A program made the position numbers and the translations under genes. A DNA stretch of 64,000 nt from Gracilibacillus lacisalsi DSM 19029. Its GTDB lineage: Bacteria; Bacillota; Bacilli; Bacillales; Amphibacillaceae. Below, piece after piece: positions 55,628 through 63,371 of this stretch. The stretch covers positions 1 to 64,000 of the forward strand of contig NZ_KB898665.1 of assembly GCF_000377765.1 (NCBI RefSeq), written 5' to 3'. The notes below the pieces were generated by a model that ran no database searches, was not told where the DNA came from, and saw only the letters and a list, made by a program, of their open reading frames with translations. Each line of letters opens with the position of its first letter. The stretch's first letter is position 1.

Positions 55628-57358
55628 CTATACTGGAATTTCAAAGCCTACCATCGTTCCTTTACCTTCTTCACTTAGAATGATAATATCCCGACTCTCA
55701 CCGGCTTCATAAAACATACGTAAGCGTTGCTGTACATTTTGCAGTGCCATACTTTGGTGTTTTTGTTGTCTAATGCCACCATCCATTTGTTTCTTTACTT
55801 GCGCTACTTTTTCTTTACTCATACCTGGTCCATTATCACTTACTGCAATTCGTATTCGTTGTTTATCTGGTACTTTTTCTATACGGACAGTAATTTGGCT
55901 TTTCCCCACTACGTTTCCAGCACCATGTAAAATTGCATTCTCAACTAATGGCTGTATCATTAACTTTGGAATTTTGACATCTAACCAATTAAAATCAACA
56001 TCTTTTTCCCAGTTCAATCGTTCGCCAAATCGCATACGCATAATCTTCATATAACGTTCAATATGATCCAATTCTTCTTTAACCGTTACCCATTCATCCT
56101 CGTTTTCCTTCGTAATCGTATAACGGAATAACTCTGACATCGCAAGCACAACATTCGCCATATCCTCTTCTTCCTTCTCATCCAAAGACCAATATAGTGC
56201 ATCCAATGTGTTAAATAGAAAGTGTGGATGAATTTGAGCTTGTAATGCTTTTAATTCGGTTCTGTTTTTAATAATTTCTTTTTCATACACCATTTGAACT
56301 AAATAGTTAGTTTCCTCTGCCAGCTGGTTATATGTTTGATTTAACTCATTAATTTCATTGGCAGAGTTCATCACAGGATTTTGAGCTAATACTCCCTCAC
56401 CAGCTTGTCTCATTGTCTTTGTCAGCCTTGTTATAGGCCGGGTAATAAAAGTTGATAAAAAGAATGAGAAAATGAAGAAAATGAATAACCCAATGAATCC
56501 AGCAATCAGAATCCCTGCTTGTACCGTGGAAATTCCTGCCGTCAATTGATTAACAGGTGTCAATATGTGCATCGTCCATCCTGTTACATCTGATGTATCC
56601 TTCACTAACATATATTCTTGATCATCAATTGTGATCGTTTCTTCTTCCGTGTCCAAAATTTCATCTAAAGCGGTTCCATCATAATTCGTCACAATAGGAT
56701 TATTTTGGTTATCAACTAAAATCGAATAGTCATTCGATTCACCTTCTTGCTGATTAGCATTTAGTTGAAAATAGTTTCGGTTCACTCTTGCTATAATATA
56801 GCCACCATTGTCAAAATCGTCATCCATTAAATTAATCTTTCTACCTACTAAGAAATAATTGTAATCTAATGGATCTTCCCCCATCCATATTAATTTGCCA
56901 CCCGCTTCATTGGCCCGAATAATCCCTTGAGGATCGATACGGTCTAGTAATAAAGTAGAATCAATTGGGATAATACGTTGAAAATCGTTATTATATATTT
57001 CAATCGAGTAAATACCATCTGCGTTTGCTTGAATTAAATTGGTTGTACTCATTAATGATTGTCTGTCATTAAAAGAAGTGATATCGCCTTCAGACTCCTG
57101 TAACAAAACTCCCTGCAGTTCTTCATTGGTTAACACCTGTTTGGTTACCATATTTAATTGTTCAAACAATGAGTCATATCTACCAGATGATTCCATTGCA
57201 GTTTGTCTTATTTGCTCTTCTGCATTACTTTGCAATAAACCTTCCACTAATACATACGTAATCGTACTTACAATAAATAGCACAATAAACATCACAACCA
57301 AATAAACTACCAATAACTGATTGCGCAGTGTATTCCACTTCTTTAAATAACTCCACAT
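55628..57358 (-). CDS. YesM-type sensor histidine kinase
   Basis: The 576-residue membrane kinase has transmembrane segments near 15-38 and 275-300, an extracellular sensor region between them, and HAMP (about 300-350). The phospho-His is in AQIHPHFLFNTLDALYW, followed by an ATPase domain with VSDNGPGMSKE. A GTG nine bases upstream is less likely than the ATG at 57358. It is the first gene of the kinase-regulator-transporter run, all on the minus strand. Confidence 0.92.
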   Translation of the reverse strand: MWSYLKKWNTLRNQLLVVYLVVMFIVLFIVSTITYVLVEGLLQSNAEEQIRQTAMESSGRYDSLFEQLNMVTKQVLTNEELQGVLLQESEGDITSFNDRQSLMSTTNLIQANADGIYSIEIYNNDFQRIIPIDSTLLLDRIDPQGIIRANEAGGKLIWMGEDPLDYNYFLVGRKINLMDDDFDNGGYIIARVNRNYFQLNANQQEGESNDYSILVDNQNNPIVTNYDGTALDEILDTEEETITIDDQEYMLVKDTSDVTGWTMHILTPVNQLTAGISTVQAGILIAGFIGLFIFFIFSFFLSTFITRPITRLTKTMRQAGEGVLAQNPVMNSANEINELNQTYNQLAEETNYLVQMVYEKEIIKNRTELKALQAQIHPHFLFNTLDALYWSLDEKEEEDMANVVLAMSELFRYTITKENEDEWVTVKEELDHIERYMKIMRMRFGERLNWEKDVDFNWLDVKIPKLMIQPLVENAILHGAGNVVGKSQITVRIEKVPDKQRIRIAVSDNGPGMSKEKVAQVKKQMDGGIRQQKHQSMALQNVQQRLRMFYEAGESRDIIILSEEGKGTMVGFEIPV

Positions 57359-57488
57359 ACTACCCACTCCATCAAAAAATCACTAGACTTTGTTTAACCA
57401 TTATACTATGAAACGGTACTCAGGGACAGGATAAATGTCCTATTTTCTATAATATTTATGTTGTATATATTTGTCATTCTGCAAATAT

Positions 57489-57528
57489 AAAAGCACTTCG
57501 TTAATCATACCATTAACGAAGTGCTTTT
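57489..57528 (-). terminator. Terminator of the DeoR-family gene
   Basis: A perfect 17-bp stem (AAAAGCACTTCGTTAAT with ATTAACGAAGTGCTTTT) overlaps the stop codon. Confidence 0.9.
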
Positions 57529-58283
57529 ATAACCTCTAAGCCAATTTCCTGTAGACTATCTATATCCTGATCTGATGAATTACTATCCGTAATGACCCGC
57601 TCTACCTTTGTTAAAGGAGAAACGTGTGCAAACGCCTGAAAATGAAATTTATGATGATCAGCCAAAATATATGTAGTGTCGGCTATTTCAATCATTTTTT
57701 GCTTGACTCGCGCTTGTTGTTCATTTGATTCGCTAATTCCTCTTTCGAAGTGAATTCCTTTACAGGATAAAAATGCTTTATTAACATGATATAAATCAAG
57801 TGATCGTTCTGCTAAAGGACCAACATACGAAAGGGACCTGGCAAGTAACGTGCCTCCAGTTGAAATTACAGTAACCTTACTTTTTTTACTTAATTCCAAC
57901 ACAACATTAACAGAATTCGTTAAAACAGTAATCGGCATATTGGGTAAGTTTTTCGCAACATACCAAGCTGTCGTACTTGCATCAAGTAGGATTTTATCGG
58001 TTTCAACAATATGTTTTACCGCTTCCTGAGCAATTTCTTTTTTCTCTTCTACATACATTACTTCTCGTTCTTGAAAAGGTATTTCCGGTCCATCCTGAGA
58101 AGCTGCAATGCTGACTGCTCCTCCGTGACTCCGGGCTAATTTCTTTTCTTTTTCTAATTTTTCTAAGTCTCGACGAATCGTTTCATCTGTCACGGAAAAA
58201 AGATTGGCGAGTTCAGAAACTCTAATACTTTTCTTCTGATTAACGACTTCTACGATTCGCTGATGTCTTTCTGCAACTAACAT
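57513..58283 (-). CDS. DeoR-family transcriptional regulator
   Basis: The 256-residue repressor has an N-terminal DeoR helix-turn-helix (about 5-60; IRVSELANLFSVTDETIRRDLEKLE). The C-terminal DeoRC sugar-phosphate sensor domain includes ILLDASTTAWYVAK, SPLTKVERVITDS and a GGT motif. It lies 76 nt downstream of rhaM on the same strand. In B. subtilis a DeoR-family repressor (YulB) accompanies the rhamnose genes, so a rhamnose role is plausible but not shown. Confidence 0.88.
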   Translation of the reverse strand: MLVAERHQRIVEVVNQKKSIRVSELANLFSVTDETIRRDLEKLEKEKKLARSHGGAVSIAASQDGPEIPFQEREVMYVEEKKEIAQEAVKHIVETDKILLDASTTAWYVAKNLPNMPITVLTNSVNVVLELSKKSKVTVISTGGTLLARSLSYVGPLAERSLDLYHVNKAFLSCKGIHFERGISESNEQQARVKQKMIEIADTTYILADHHKFHFQAFAHVSPLTKVERVITDSNSSDQDIDSLQEIGLEVIKALR

Positions 58284-58359
58284 CTAATTCTCCTACCTTC
58301 TCGTTCTTCAAACATGTCTATTATTGACTATAGGGAAATTTTGCTTGAAATTCAACTGA

Positions 58360-58674
58360 TTAGTCAAGGTGGAAGACTTCTTGATCAATTAAATACATTT
58401 TGGGATCCCCTTTTTCATCCATTGCCAATATATCGCTCATAAATGCTTGCCATTTCCGATTGGCTGGATTGGTTTCCAACTCTTTCATTGCACGGTGGTA
58501 ATCATCCACTTCCATGTAAGCATACAACTTCGTACCGTCCATAAATATACTATAATTGCTAATGCCTACTTCTTTCAATGCTTCCAATAATTCTGGGTGT
58601 ACAGCTTGATGTCTTTTCTTATATTCCTCTTGTGAACCTTCCTTACACTCCATAACAAACATATAACGCGCCAT
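58360..58674 (-). CDS. rhaM: L-rhamnose mutarotase
   Basis: The 104-residue dimeric alpha/beta barrel protein of the RhaM family interconverts anomers of L-rhamnose. Visible family features are the start MARYMFVMECKEG, His in KKRHQAVHPELL (near 22-27), SNYSIFMDGTKLYAYMEV and NPANRKWQAFMSDIL. AAGGAGG precedes the ATG. No rhaA, rhaB or rhaD genes are in the window. It is presumably co-transcribed with the DeoR-type regulator. Confidence 0.9.
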   Translation of the reverse strand: MARYMFVMECKEGSQEEYKKRHQAVHPELLEALKEVGISNYSIFMDGTKLYAYMEVDDYHRAMKELETNPANRKWQAFMSDILAMDEKGDPKMYLIDQEVFHLD

Positions 58675-58799
58675 TCATATCCTCCTTTTTGTAACCGCAT
58701 TCAATTATTGTTTTCTTTTATTTATGTTTGTTTACTATTCTATCACAGATCAAAACAAATACAAACAAAAACGAGCATCTAGTCTTATGCAGTTATTCG

Positions 58800-58955
58800 T
58801 TCCAATTTATTGAGCGGACATTGATTCCCTTATTTGGCTCATTTCGGGCTCCATTAGCACTATTTTCGATGAATAGCGGAATAGATGTCCGCGACCACTC
58901 TAAAAACGGTACTTTTGTCACAAATAGCGGAACAAATGTCCGCACTCAGCCCAGA
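58800..58955. repeat. Array of short AGCGGAA-ATGTCCGC repeats
   Basis: AATAGCGGAA(T/C)A(G/A)ATGTCCGC occurs at about 58873 and 58925. An inverted variant, GAGCGGACATTGATTCC, occurs at about 58814. The pieces between are also partly similar. The motif is not found elsewhere in the window, and no gene is visible in the gap 58675-58983. Confidence 0.6.
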
Positions 58956-58983
58956 TTTACTTGTAAGCACACGTTTTTGTGAT

Positions 58984-59012
58984 GAAAAACACAAGCTGAT
59001 TATAGCTTGTGT
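58984..59012 (-). terminator. Terminator of the HAD phosphatase gene
   Basis: ACACAAGCT pairs with AGCTTGTGT around GATTAT, with a T run on the minus strand. It overlaps the stop codon. Confidence 0.8.
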
Positions 59013-59860
59013 TGGAAGTAGTCTTTTAAAAAGTGATAAACGCCTTCTTTATCGTTTGTAAACTCTGTGATTTCCTTTACTAACGATTTAATTTGATCAG
59101 TCGCATTGAACATGGCCACCGGATAACCTACATATTTCATCATTGGGATATCGTTATTACTATCTCCGATTGCCATGGCATCTTTCGGACTGATCTGATA
59201 ATGTTTCAACAACGCTTCAATTCCAGTTGCTTTGTTTACCCCCTCTACCATCACTTCGACGTTATGGCGAGAAGAGGTTGAAGTGGTAAAATTCGTCTCC
59301 CTTTTCAACTTCCTCAGCTCTTCAATCCAAGCTTTCATTTTTTCATGGTCTTTCGTAAAGCAGTACATTTTCGCATACTTCTGTTCTGGTAAATGGTCAT
59401 GCCAACGAATGTCATGCTCGATTGCGGCTTCTCTTTCAAGCCATTCATTGATTCCTACTTCATCAGGCTTGTCTCCGCTGATCATCGACTCCATATATCC
59501 TCGATCCGCTTTTAAGGAAAGTCGCTCCCCGTCATTGGGGTGCACTTCATAATAGATATGGTTAGTTCTTGCAGATTCTATAACTTTATCCACAAGTTCT
59601 GTGGATAAGCTATGTTCTAGCAGTTTTTCTCCATCAACATATGTAATCATACCATTTGCTGTAACAAAGCCGTCCAATTCTAAGTCAGATGGTGCAGAGT
59701 CAAACACCTCATTATAAGAACGACCTGTCACGATAAACACTCGTATTCCTGTTTTTCTTATCTTTTGAATAATATCGAGTGTGTTTTCCGTTAATTGATT
59801 ATAATTATTTAGCAATGTGCCATCCATATCTAAACAAATGGCTTTTGGTGAAAATGTCAT
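59000..59860 (-). CDS. Cof-type HAD-IIB family phosphatase
   Basis: The 286-residue cytoplasmic hydrolase of the haloacid dehalogenase superfamily has motif I DMDGTLLNN (nucleophile Asp near 11), motif II VTGRS, and motif IV GDSNNDIPMM near 232. The large type IIB cap lies between motifs II and III. Such enzymes dephosphorylate sugar phosphates or flavin/pyridoxal phosphates; the substrate here is unknown. It is a single gene. Confidence 0.88.
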   Translation of the reverse strand: MTFSPKAICLDMDGTLLNNYNQLTENTLDIIQKIRKTGIRVFIVTGRSYNEVFDSAPSDLELDGFVTANGMITYVDGEKLLEHSLSTELVDKVIESARTNHIYYEVHPNDGERLSLKADRGYMESMISGDKPDEVGINEWLEREAAIEHDIRWHDHLPEQKYAKMYCFTKDHEKMKAWIEELRKLKRETNFTTSTSSRHNVEVMVEGVNKATGIEALLKHYQISPKDAMAIGDSNNDIPMMKYVGYPVAMFNATDQIKSLVKEITEFTNDKEGVYHFLKDYFQHKL

Positions 59861-59909
59861 GTTACGTCCCCCTTTAAACTAGCCGATAACTAGTATAGCA
59901 CATGAGATT

Positions 59910-59946
59910 TAAGCTCACCATCGACTAATACCGATGAATGAGCTTA
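59910..59946 (-). terminator. Terminator of the dioxygenase-like gene
   Basis: TAAGCTCACCATCG pairs with CGATGAATGAGCTTA with a small internal mismatch, just downstream of the stop codon. Confidence 0.65.
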
Positions 59947-59949
59947 GAC

Positions 59950-60924
59950 TCACTTATCTATTTTTGTTTCTAAAGGAAGAAGATTAGATTCGATTTCGTT
60001 TCGCTTATCTTCCAGAAATGGTGGCAAGGCAATGCTTTCCCCTAGTTGTTCAACTTTTTCATCTGTATCAAAACCTGGCCCATCTGTCGCTAATTCAATC
60101 AATATACCATTTGGTTCACGAAAATATAACGATTGAAAATAATATCGATCGACAAGCCCTGAGTTTGGCAATCGTTCCTTAGTAATTCTGTTATGCCATT
60201 TTTCAAGTTCTTGATAATCGGCTACACGAAATGCGACATGATGTACACTACCCCTTCCAGGACGCTCCTTCTGTAATTCCGGGCGAACTTCGATATGCAC
60301 TTCTGCACCTGTACCACCTTCGCCTGTTTCAAACATTTGTATGTTTACTTTGTCATCAGAACTAGTGTAGGACCCGGCATCACGGAATCCGAGCACCTCT
60401 GTTAAAATCCTTTTAGTTGCTGCTAAATCTGGGACAGTAAATCGAACAGGTCCTAATCCCGTAATACCATATTCCTTTGGTACTGAACTTTTATCCCATG
60501 GTTTACCTGCTGCTACCCCTTTGTTATTTTCGTCAGATACAAGAACAAGACGCTGTCCTTCATGGTCTTGAAAAGGTAATATTTTACGCCCGGATTTTTC
60601 TCCAATTCCGTCGTGGACAATATCATATTCGTCCAAGCGCTCTTCCCAATAGTGTAACGCCTCATCACTAGCAACTCGTAAAGAAGTATAAGATATACTA
60701 TTATTACCTGGATACGTATGACCCGCATTCGTTATTTCAAAAAAGGTTAAATCTGTTCCAGGTCGTCCGATTTCATCTGCGTAAAATAAATGATACATAC
60801 TTGGATCATCCTGATTTACTGTTTTTTTAACTAAACGCATTCCTAAAATATCTGTATAAAAATGATAATTGTCTTTAGCACTAGCTGTAATAGCTGACAC
60901 ATGGTGAATTCCTTTGAGTTCCAT
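59950..60924 (-). CDS. Ring-cleaving dioxygenase-like VOC protein (MhqO/MhqA type)
   Basis: The 324-residue protein has two VOC modules, IHHVSAITASAKDNYHFYTDILGMRLV at the N-terminus (read as two halves) and LGPVRFTVPDL from about 148. The metal site has His in HHVS, His in VHHVAFRV (near 226) and Glu in GILIELATDGPGF. It matches the family including B. subtilis MhqO/MhqA, involved in hydroquinone and quinone resistance. AAGGAGGC precedes the ATG. It is a single gene with its own terminator. Confidence 0.88.
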   Translation of the reverse strand: MELKGIHHVSAITASAKDNYHFYTDILGMRLVKKTVNQDDPSMYHLFYADEIGRPGTDLTFFEITNAGHTYPGNNSISYTSLRVASDEALHYWEERLDEYDIVHDGIGEKSGRKILPFQDHEGQRLVLVSDENNKGVAAGKPWDKSSVPKEYGITGLGPVRFTVPDLAATKRILTEVLGFRDAGSYTSSDDKVNIQMFETGEGGTGAEVHIEVRPELQKERPGRGSVHHVAFRVADYQELEKWHNRITKERLPNSGLVDRYYFQSLYFREPNGILIELATDGPGFDTDEKVEQLGESIALPPFLEDKRNEIESNLLPLETKIDK

Positions 60925-61048
60925 AAGATGCCTCCTTTATTATTGTTAGAATCATTATAAACCTTTTACTATCTCGATTTCAAAGTAATGACATCTTGAC
61001 AATTAGCTTTTTTTTGCTACAATCTTGGTAATTACATAAGTGTTATCA

Positions 61049-61146
61049 CTACTAGGGGTGCTTGTTTTGTACAAGCTGAGAAAAAAGCATTTACAGCTTT
61101 TTAACTCTAAGAACCTGATCTGGTTTATACCAGCGTAGGGAAGTAG
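61049..61146 (+). promoter_or_regulatory. TPP (THI-box) riboswitch aptamer
   Basis: Conserved blocks are ACTAGGGGTGCT, AGCTGAGA, then TAAGAACCTGATCTGG, TTATACCAGCGTAGGGAA. P1 pairs CTACT (61049-61053) with AGTAG (61142-61146). A terminator follows, so thiamine pyrophosphate would switch off the thiW gene. Confidence 0.95.
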
Positions 61147-61168
61147 CTAAACTATTTGCATGGTATAG

Positions 61169-61199
61169 CCAGGTTCTGATTAGGAATCTGGTTTTTTTA
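61169..61199 (+). terminator. TPP-riboswitch-controlled terminator
   Basis: CCAGGTTC (61169-61176) pairs with GGAATCTGG (61183-61191), followed by seven T residues. Confidence 0.88.
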
Positions 61200-61235
61200 C
61201 TTAGTGATGCACTTTCTATTTTTAGGAGGGTTTGC

Positions 61236-61736
61236 ATGAATCGTACGTTATTATTAACCACTATGGCTGTTTTTATTGCGATCGGTACATTAGGTTCCCA
61301 ATTTTTATGGTTCCCAACCGGAATTGCCAAAGCATATCCTGTGCAACATGCCGTTAATGTGATGGCAGCTGTAACTCTTGGCCCTGTTCCAGCTGTTATC
61401 ATAGCTTTTACTATCGGACTTTTGCGTAATTTATTAGGGATAGGAACATTGCTTGCATTTCCAGGTGGAATGATTGGAGCATTACTTGCTGGTTATTTAT
61501 ATCGATGGACGAGAAAAAGAGTCATGGCAGGTGTAGGGGAAATAATCGGTACTGGTGTGATAGGTGCTTTACTATCTGTTCCATTTGCCAAAATACTGAT
61601 GGGAAGTTCAGTTGGTGCTCTAGCATTTTTACCAGGATTCCTTGTTAGCAGTGTAACAGGGGCTATTATCGGTCTCTTGATTTTATCCAAAGTAAAACAT
61701 ACTACTTTGATGCAGCAACCTGCTTCGAGTAAGTAA
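61236..61736 (+). CDS. thiW: Energy-coupling factor transporter S component ThiW
   Basis: The 166-residue membrane protein has five or six hydrophobic segments. It is the substrate-binding subunit of an ECF importer, predicted for the hydroxyethylthiazole moiety of thiamine. Family features include PVQHAVNVMAAVTLGP, GLLRNLLGIGTLLAFPGGMIGALLAG and the C-terminal GFLVSSVTGA. AGGAGGG precedes the ATG, and the TPP riboswitch supports the thiamine role. The ECF ATPase and T subunits must be encoded elsewhere. Confidence 0.92.
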   Translation: MNRTLLLTTMAVFIAIGTLGSQFLWFPTGIAKAYPVQHAVNVMAAVTLGPVPAVIIAFTIGLLRNLLGIGTLLAFPGGMIGALLAGYLYRWTRKRVMAGVGEIIGTGVIGALLSVPFAKILMGSSVGALAFLPGFLVSSVTGAIIGLLILSKVKHTTLMQQPASSK

Positions 61737-61789
61737 AAGTGAAAATGTTTAACTGGACTTTTTTTTAAGATCTGTTACTTATCCGTTAG

Positions 61790-61830
61790 AAAAAAACAGC
61801 GACCACTTCCAAAATGGTCGCTGTCTTTAA
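61790..61830 (-). terminator. Terminator of the ferredoxin gene
   Basis: ACAGCGACCA (61796-61805) pairs with TGGTCGCTGT (61815-61824), with an A run on the plus strand that reads as T's on the minus strand. It may also serve thiW. Confidence 0.85.
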
Positions 61831-62066
61831 TCTTTTGCAAAAAAGGCTTCTGCTTTTTCTAAATATAATTCTTGATCTGGAGTAAGATCATACTCCTCTT
61901 CAATTGCATCTACCGGGCATACTGCTTTACACGCTCCACAATCGATACAAATATCTGGATCTATATAAAATTGATCTGGTCCTTCAACAATACAGTCTAC
62001 CGGACACACTGTTGTACATTCGCCAGATTTTTCTGTTTCACATGGTTCTGTTATTACAAATGCCAT
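61827..62066 (-). CDS. Ferredoxin with two 4Fe-4S clusters (YfhL-like)
   Basis: The 79-residue ferredoxin has cysteines at 9, 17, 21 and 25 and at 40, 43, 46 and 50 (CIDCGACKAVCPVDAI), enough for two [4Fe-4S] clusters. A short acidic C-terminal tail follows. It is of the YfhL/bacterial type and carries electrons in the cytoplasm. AGGAGG precedes the ATG. The gene stands alone, so no partner enzyme is suggested. Confidence 0.9.
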   Translation of the reverse strand: MAFVITEPCETEKSGECTTVCPVDCIVEGPDQFYIDPDICIDCGACKAVCPVDAIEEEYDLTPDQELYLEKAEAFFAKD

Positions 62067-62140
62067 CTTGCATCCTCCTAGATGTTTATCAATCTGTTAT
62101 TTACGATACATCATGTCCGACTAAAATTGCAAGTGTCTGA

Positions 62141-62345
62141 TAAGAAAAGCGCAAAGCGTCCGCTTAAAACAAGAGCGAATCTAACAATTAGAATAAGAGG
62201 TTTTCCGCGTAAGAAGTTACCGTGTGATAGTCCGTACCTCTTTTAAAGAGATAGTTTTTTATTATGCAGCTGTCTATTGCGAAATGGGACTTGTTTATTG
62301 CGAAACACTGCTTCTTTATAATAAAAAAACGTTGATCAACCATTG
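62141..62345. repeat. Repeat fragment R4 and TATTGCGAAA repeats
   Basis: AGAAAAGCGCAAAGCGTCCG at about 62143 is the left end of the GCGCAGAGCGCCCG family; the remainder has decayed. Further on, TCTATTGCGAAATGGGACTT and TTATTGCGAAACACTG are two units of a gap-specific short repeat. The small open frame here is not supported as a gene. Confidence 0.55.
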
Positions 62346-62390
62346 CATTTTAAATAATAGAAGAGCAAGTTTTCTCGTCCCCATTAAACA

Positions 62391-62419
62391 AGAACCCGCT
62401 TCACTTAGAAACGGGTTCT
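62391..62419 (-). terminator. Terminator of the second aldo-keto reductase gene
   Basis: AGAACCCG (62391-62398) pairs with CGGGTTCT (62412-62419), just downstream of the stop codon on the minus strand. Confidence 0.7.
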
Positions 62420-62430
62420 CATTTTAAAAA

Positions 62431-63270
62431 TTATCGCTTATTAAATTCGTCCGGGTCTGGACCGACATGCTCATCTTTATTCATATCTTGAATTAACTTC
62501 ATTTCCTCTTCTGTTAATTCAAAATCAAATACATCTGCATTATCTTGAATACGATGTTGTTTTACTGATTTTGGAATAGTCACAACCTCTTGTTGTAGAT
62601 CCCAACGCAAAATAACTTGAGCTGTTGATTTACCATGACGTTTTGCAATATCTGTTAATGTTGGATCATCTAATATTTTCCCTTGTTTCAGTGGAGACCA
62701 CGCTTCTAGCTGAATATTATGTTGTTTACAGAATTCATGTAAACTACGTTGTTGTAAATGTGGATGATATTCAACCTGGTTTACCATTGGTGCTACTTGT
62801 GCTTCACTCATCAAATCTTCTAGATGGTGCTCCTTAAAGTTACTTACACCGATCGCGCGGATTTTTCCATCGTTATATAATTTCTCCATCGCCTTCCAGG
62901 ACTCTTTATATTTATTTAGTTCTGGAACTGGCCAATGAATTAAATATAAATCTAAATATTCCAGCCCCAGTTTATTTAAGCTTGTTTCGAAAGCTTGAAG
63001 AGTTTCATCGTAGCCTTGATCTCCATTCCAAAGCTTAGAAGTAATAAATAATTCTTTACGAGGAATACCAGAATCTTTGATTGCTTTTCCTACACCTTCT
63101 TCATTACCATAAACGGCTGCTGTATCGATACTTTTATAGCCGTGTTCAAGTGCCCACTTAACAGAATTATAAACTTCTTCTCCTTCTTCCACTAAGAAAA
63201 CACCTAGACCAAACCATGGCATCTTTACACCATTATGTAGTGTAGTAGTTGCTTGCAAACTATTTACCAT
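62431..63270 (-). CDS. Aldo/keto reductase (YvgN/YtbE-like)
   Basis: The 279-residue NADPH-dependent oxidoreductase of the AKR5-like group carries its catalytic residues in DTAAVYGNEEGVG (Asp/Tyr near 50-55), ITSKLWNGD (Lys near 80) and LIHWPVP (His near 113). The cofactor motif IPKSV lies near 236-240. Relatives reduce methylglyoxal and 2,5-diketogluconate. AAGGAGGAA precedes the ATG. It is a single gene. Confidence 0.9.
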   Translation of the reverse strand: MVNSLQATTTLHNGVKMPWFGLGVFLVEEGEEVYNSVKWALEHGYKSIDTAAVYGNEEGVGKAIKDSGIPRKELFITSKLWNGDQGYDETLQAFETSLNKLGLEYLDLYLIHWPVPELNKYKESWKAMEKLYNDGKIRAIGVSNFKEHHLEDLMSEAQVAPMVNQVEYHPHLQQRSLHEFCKQHNIQLEAWSPLKQGKILDDPTLTDIAKRHGKSTAQVILRWDLQQEVVTIPKSVKQHRIQDNADVFDFELTEEEMKLIQDMNKDEHVGPDPDEFNKR

Positions 63271-63371
63271 CTCAAATTCCTCCTTTGTTCATTGTCTATA
63301 CTATCTTGCCACAATCTACAAAAAATGAAAAATATTGTGCTCATAAGAAGAACAAGGTGAATTTCTCTCGT

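Noticed and set aside
58800-58955. CRISPR array
   Set aside because: Units are irregularly spaced, occur in both orientations, vary in sequence, and no cas genes are present. The same applies to the other short-repeat gaps.
62224-62427. 67-codon frame between the ferredoxin and aldo-keto reductase genes
   Set aside because: There is no ribosome binding site; it overlaps the terminator and a short-repeat array and its composition is not protein-like.
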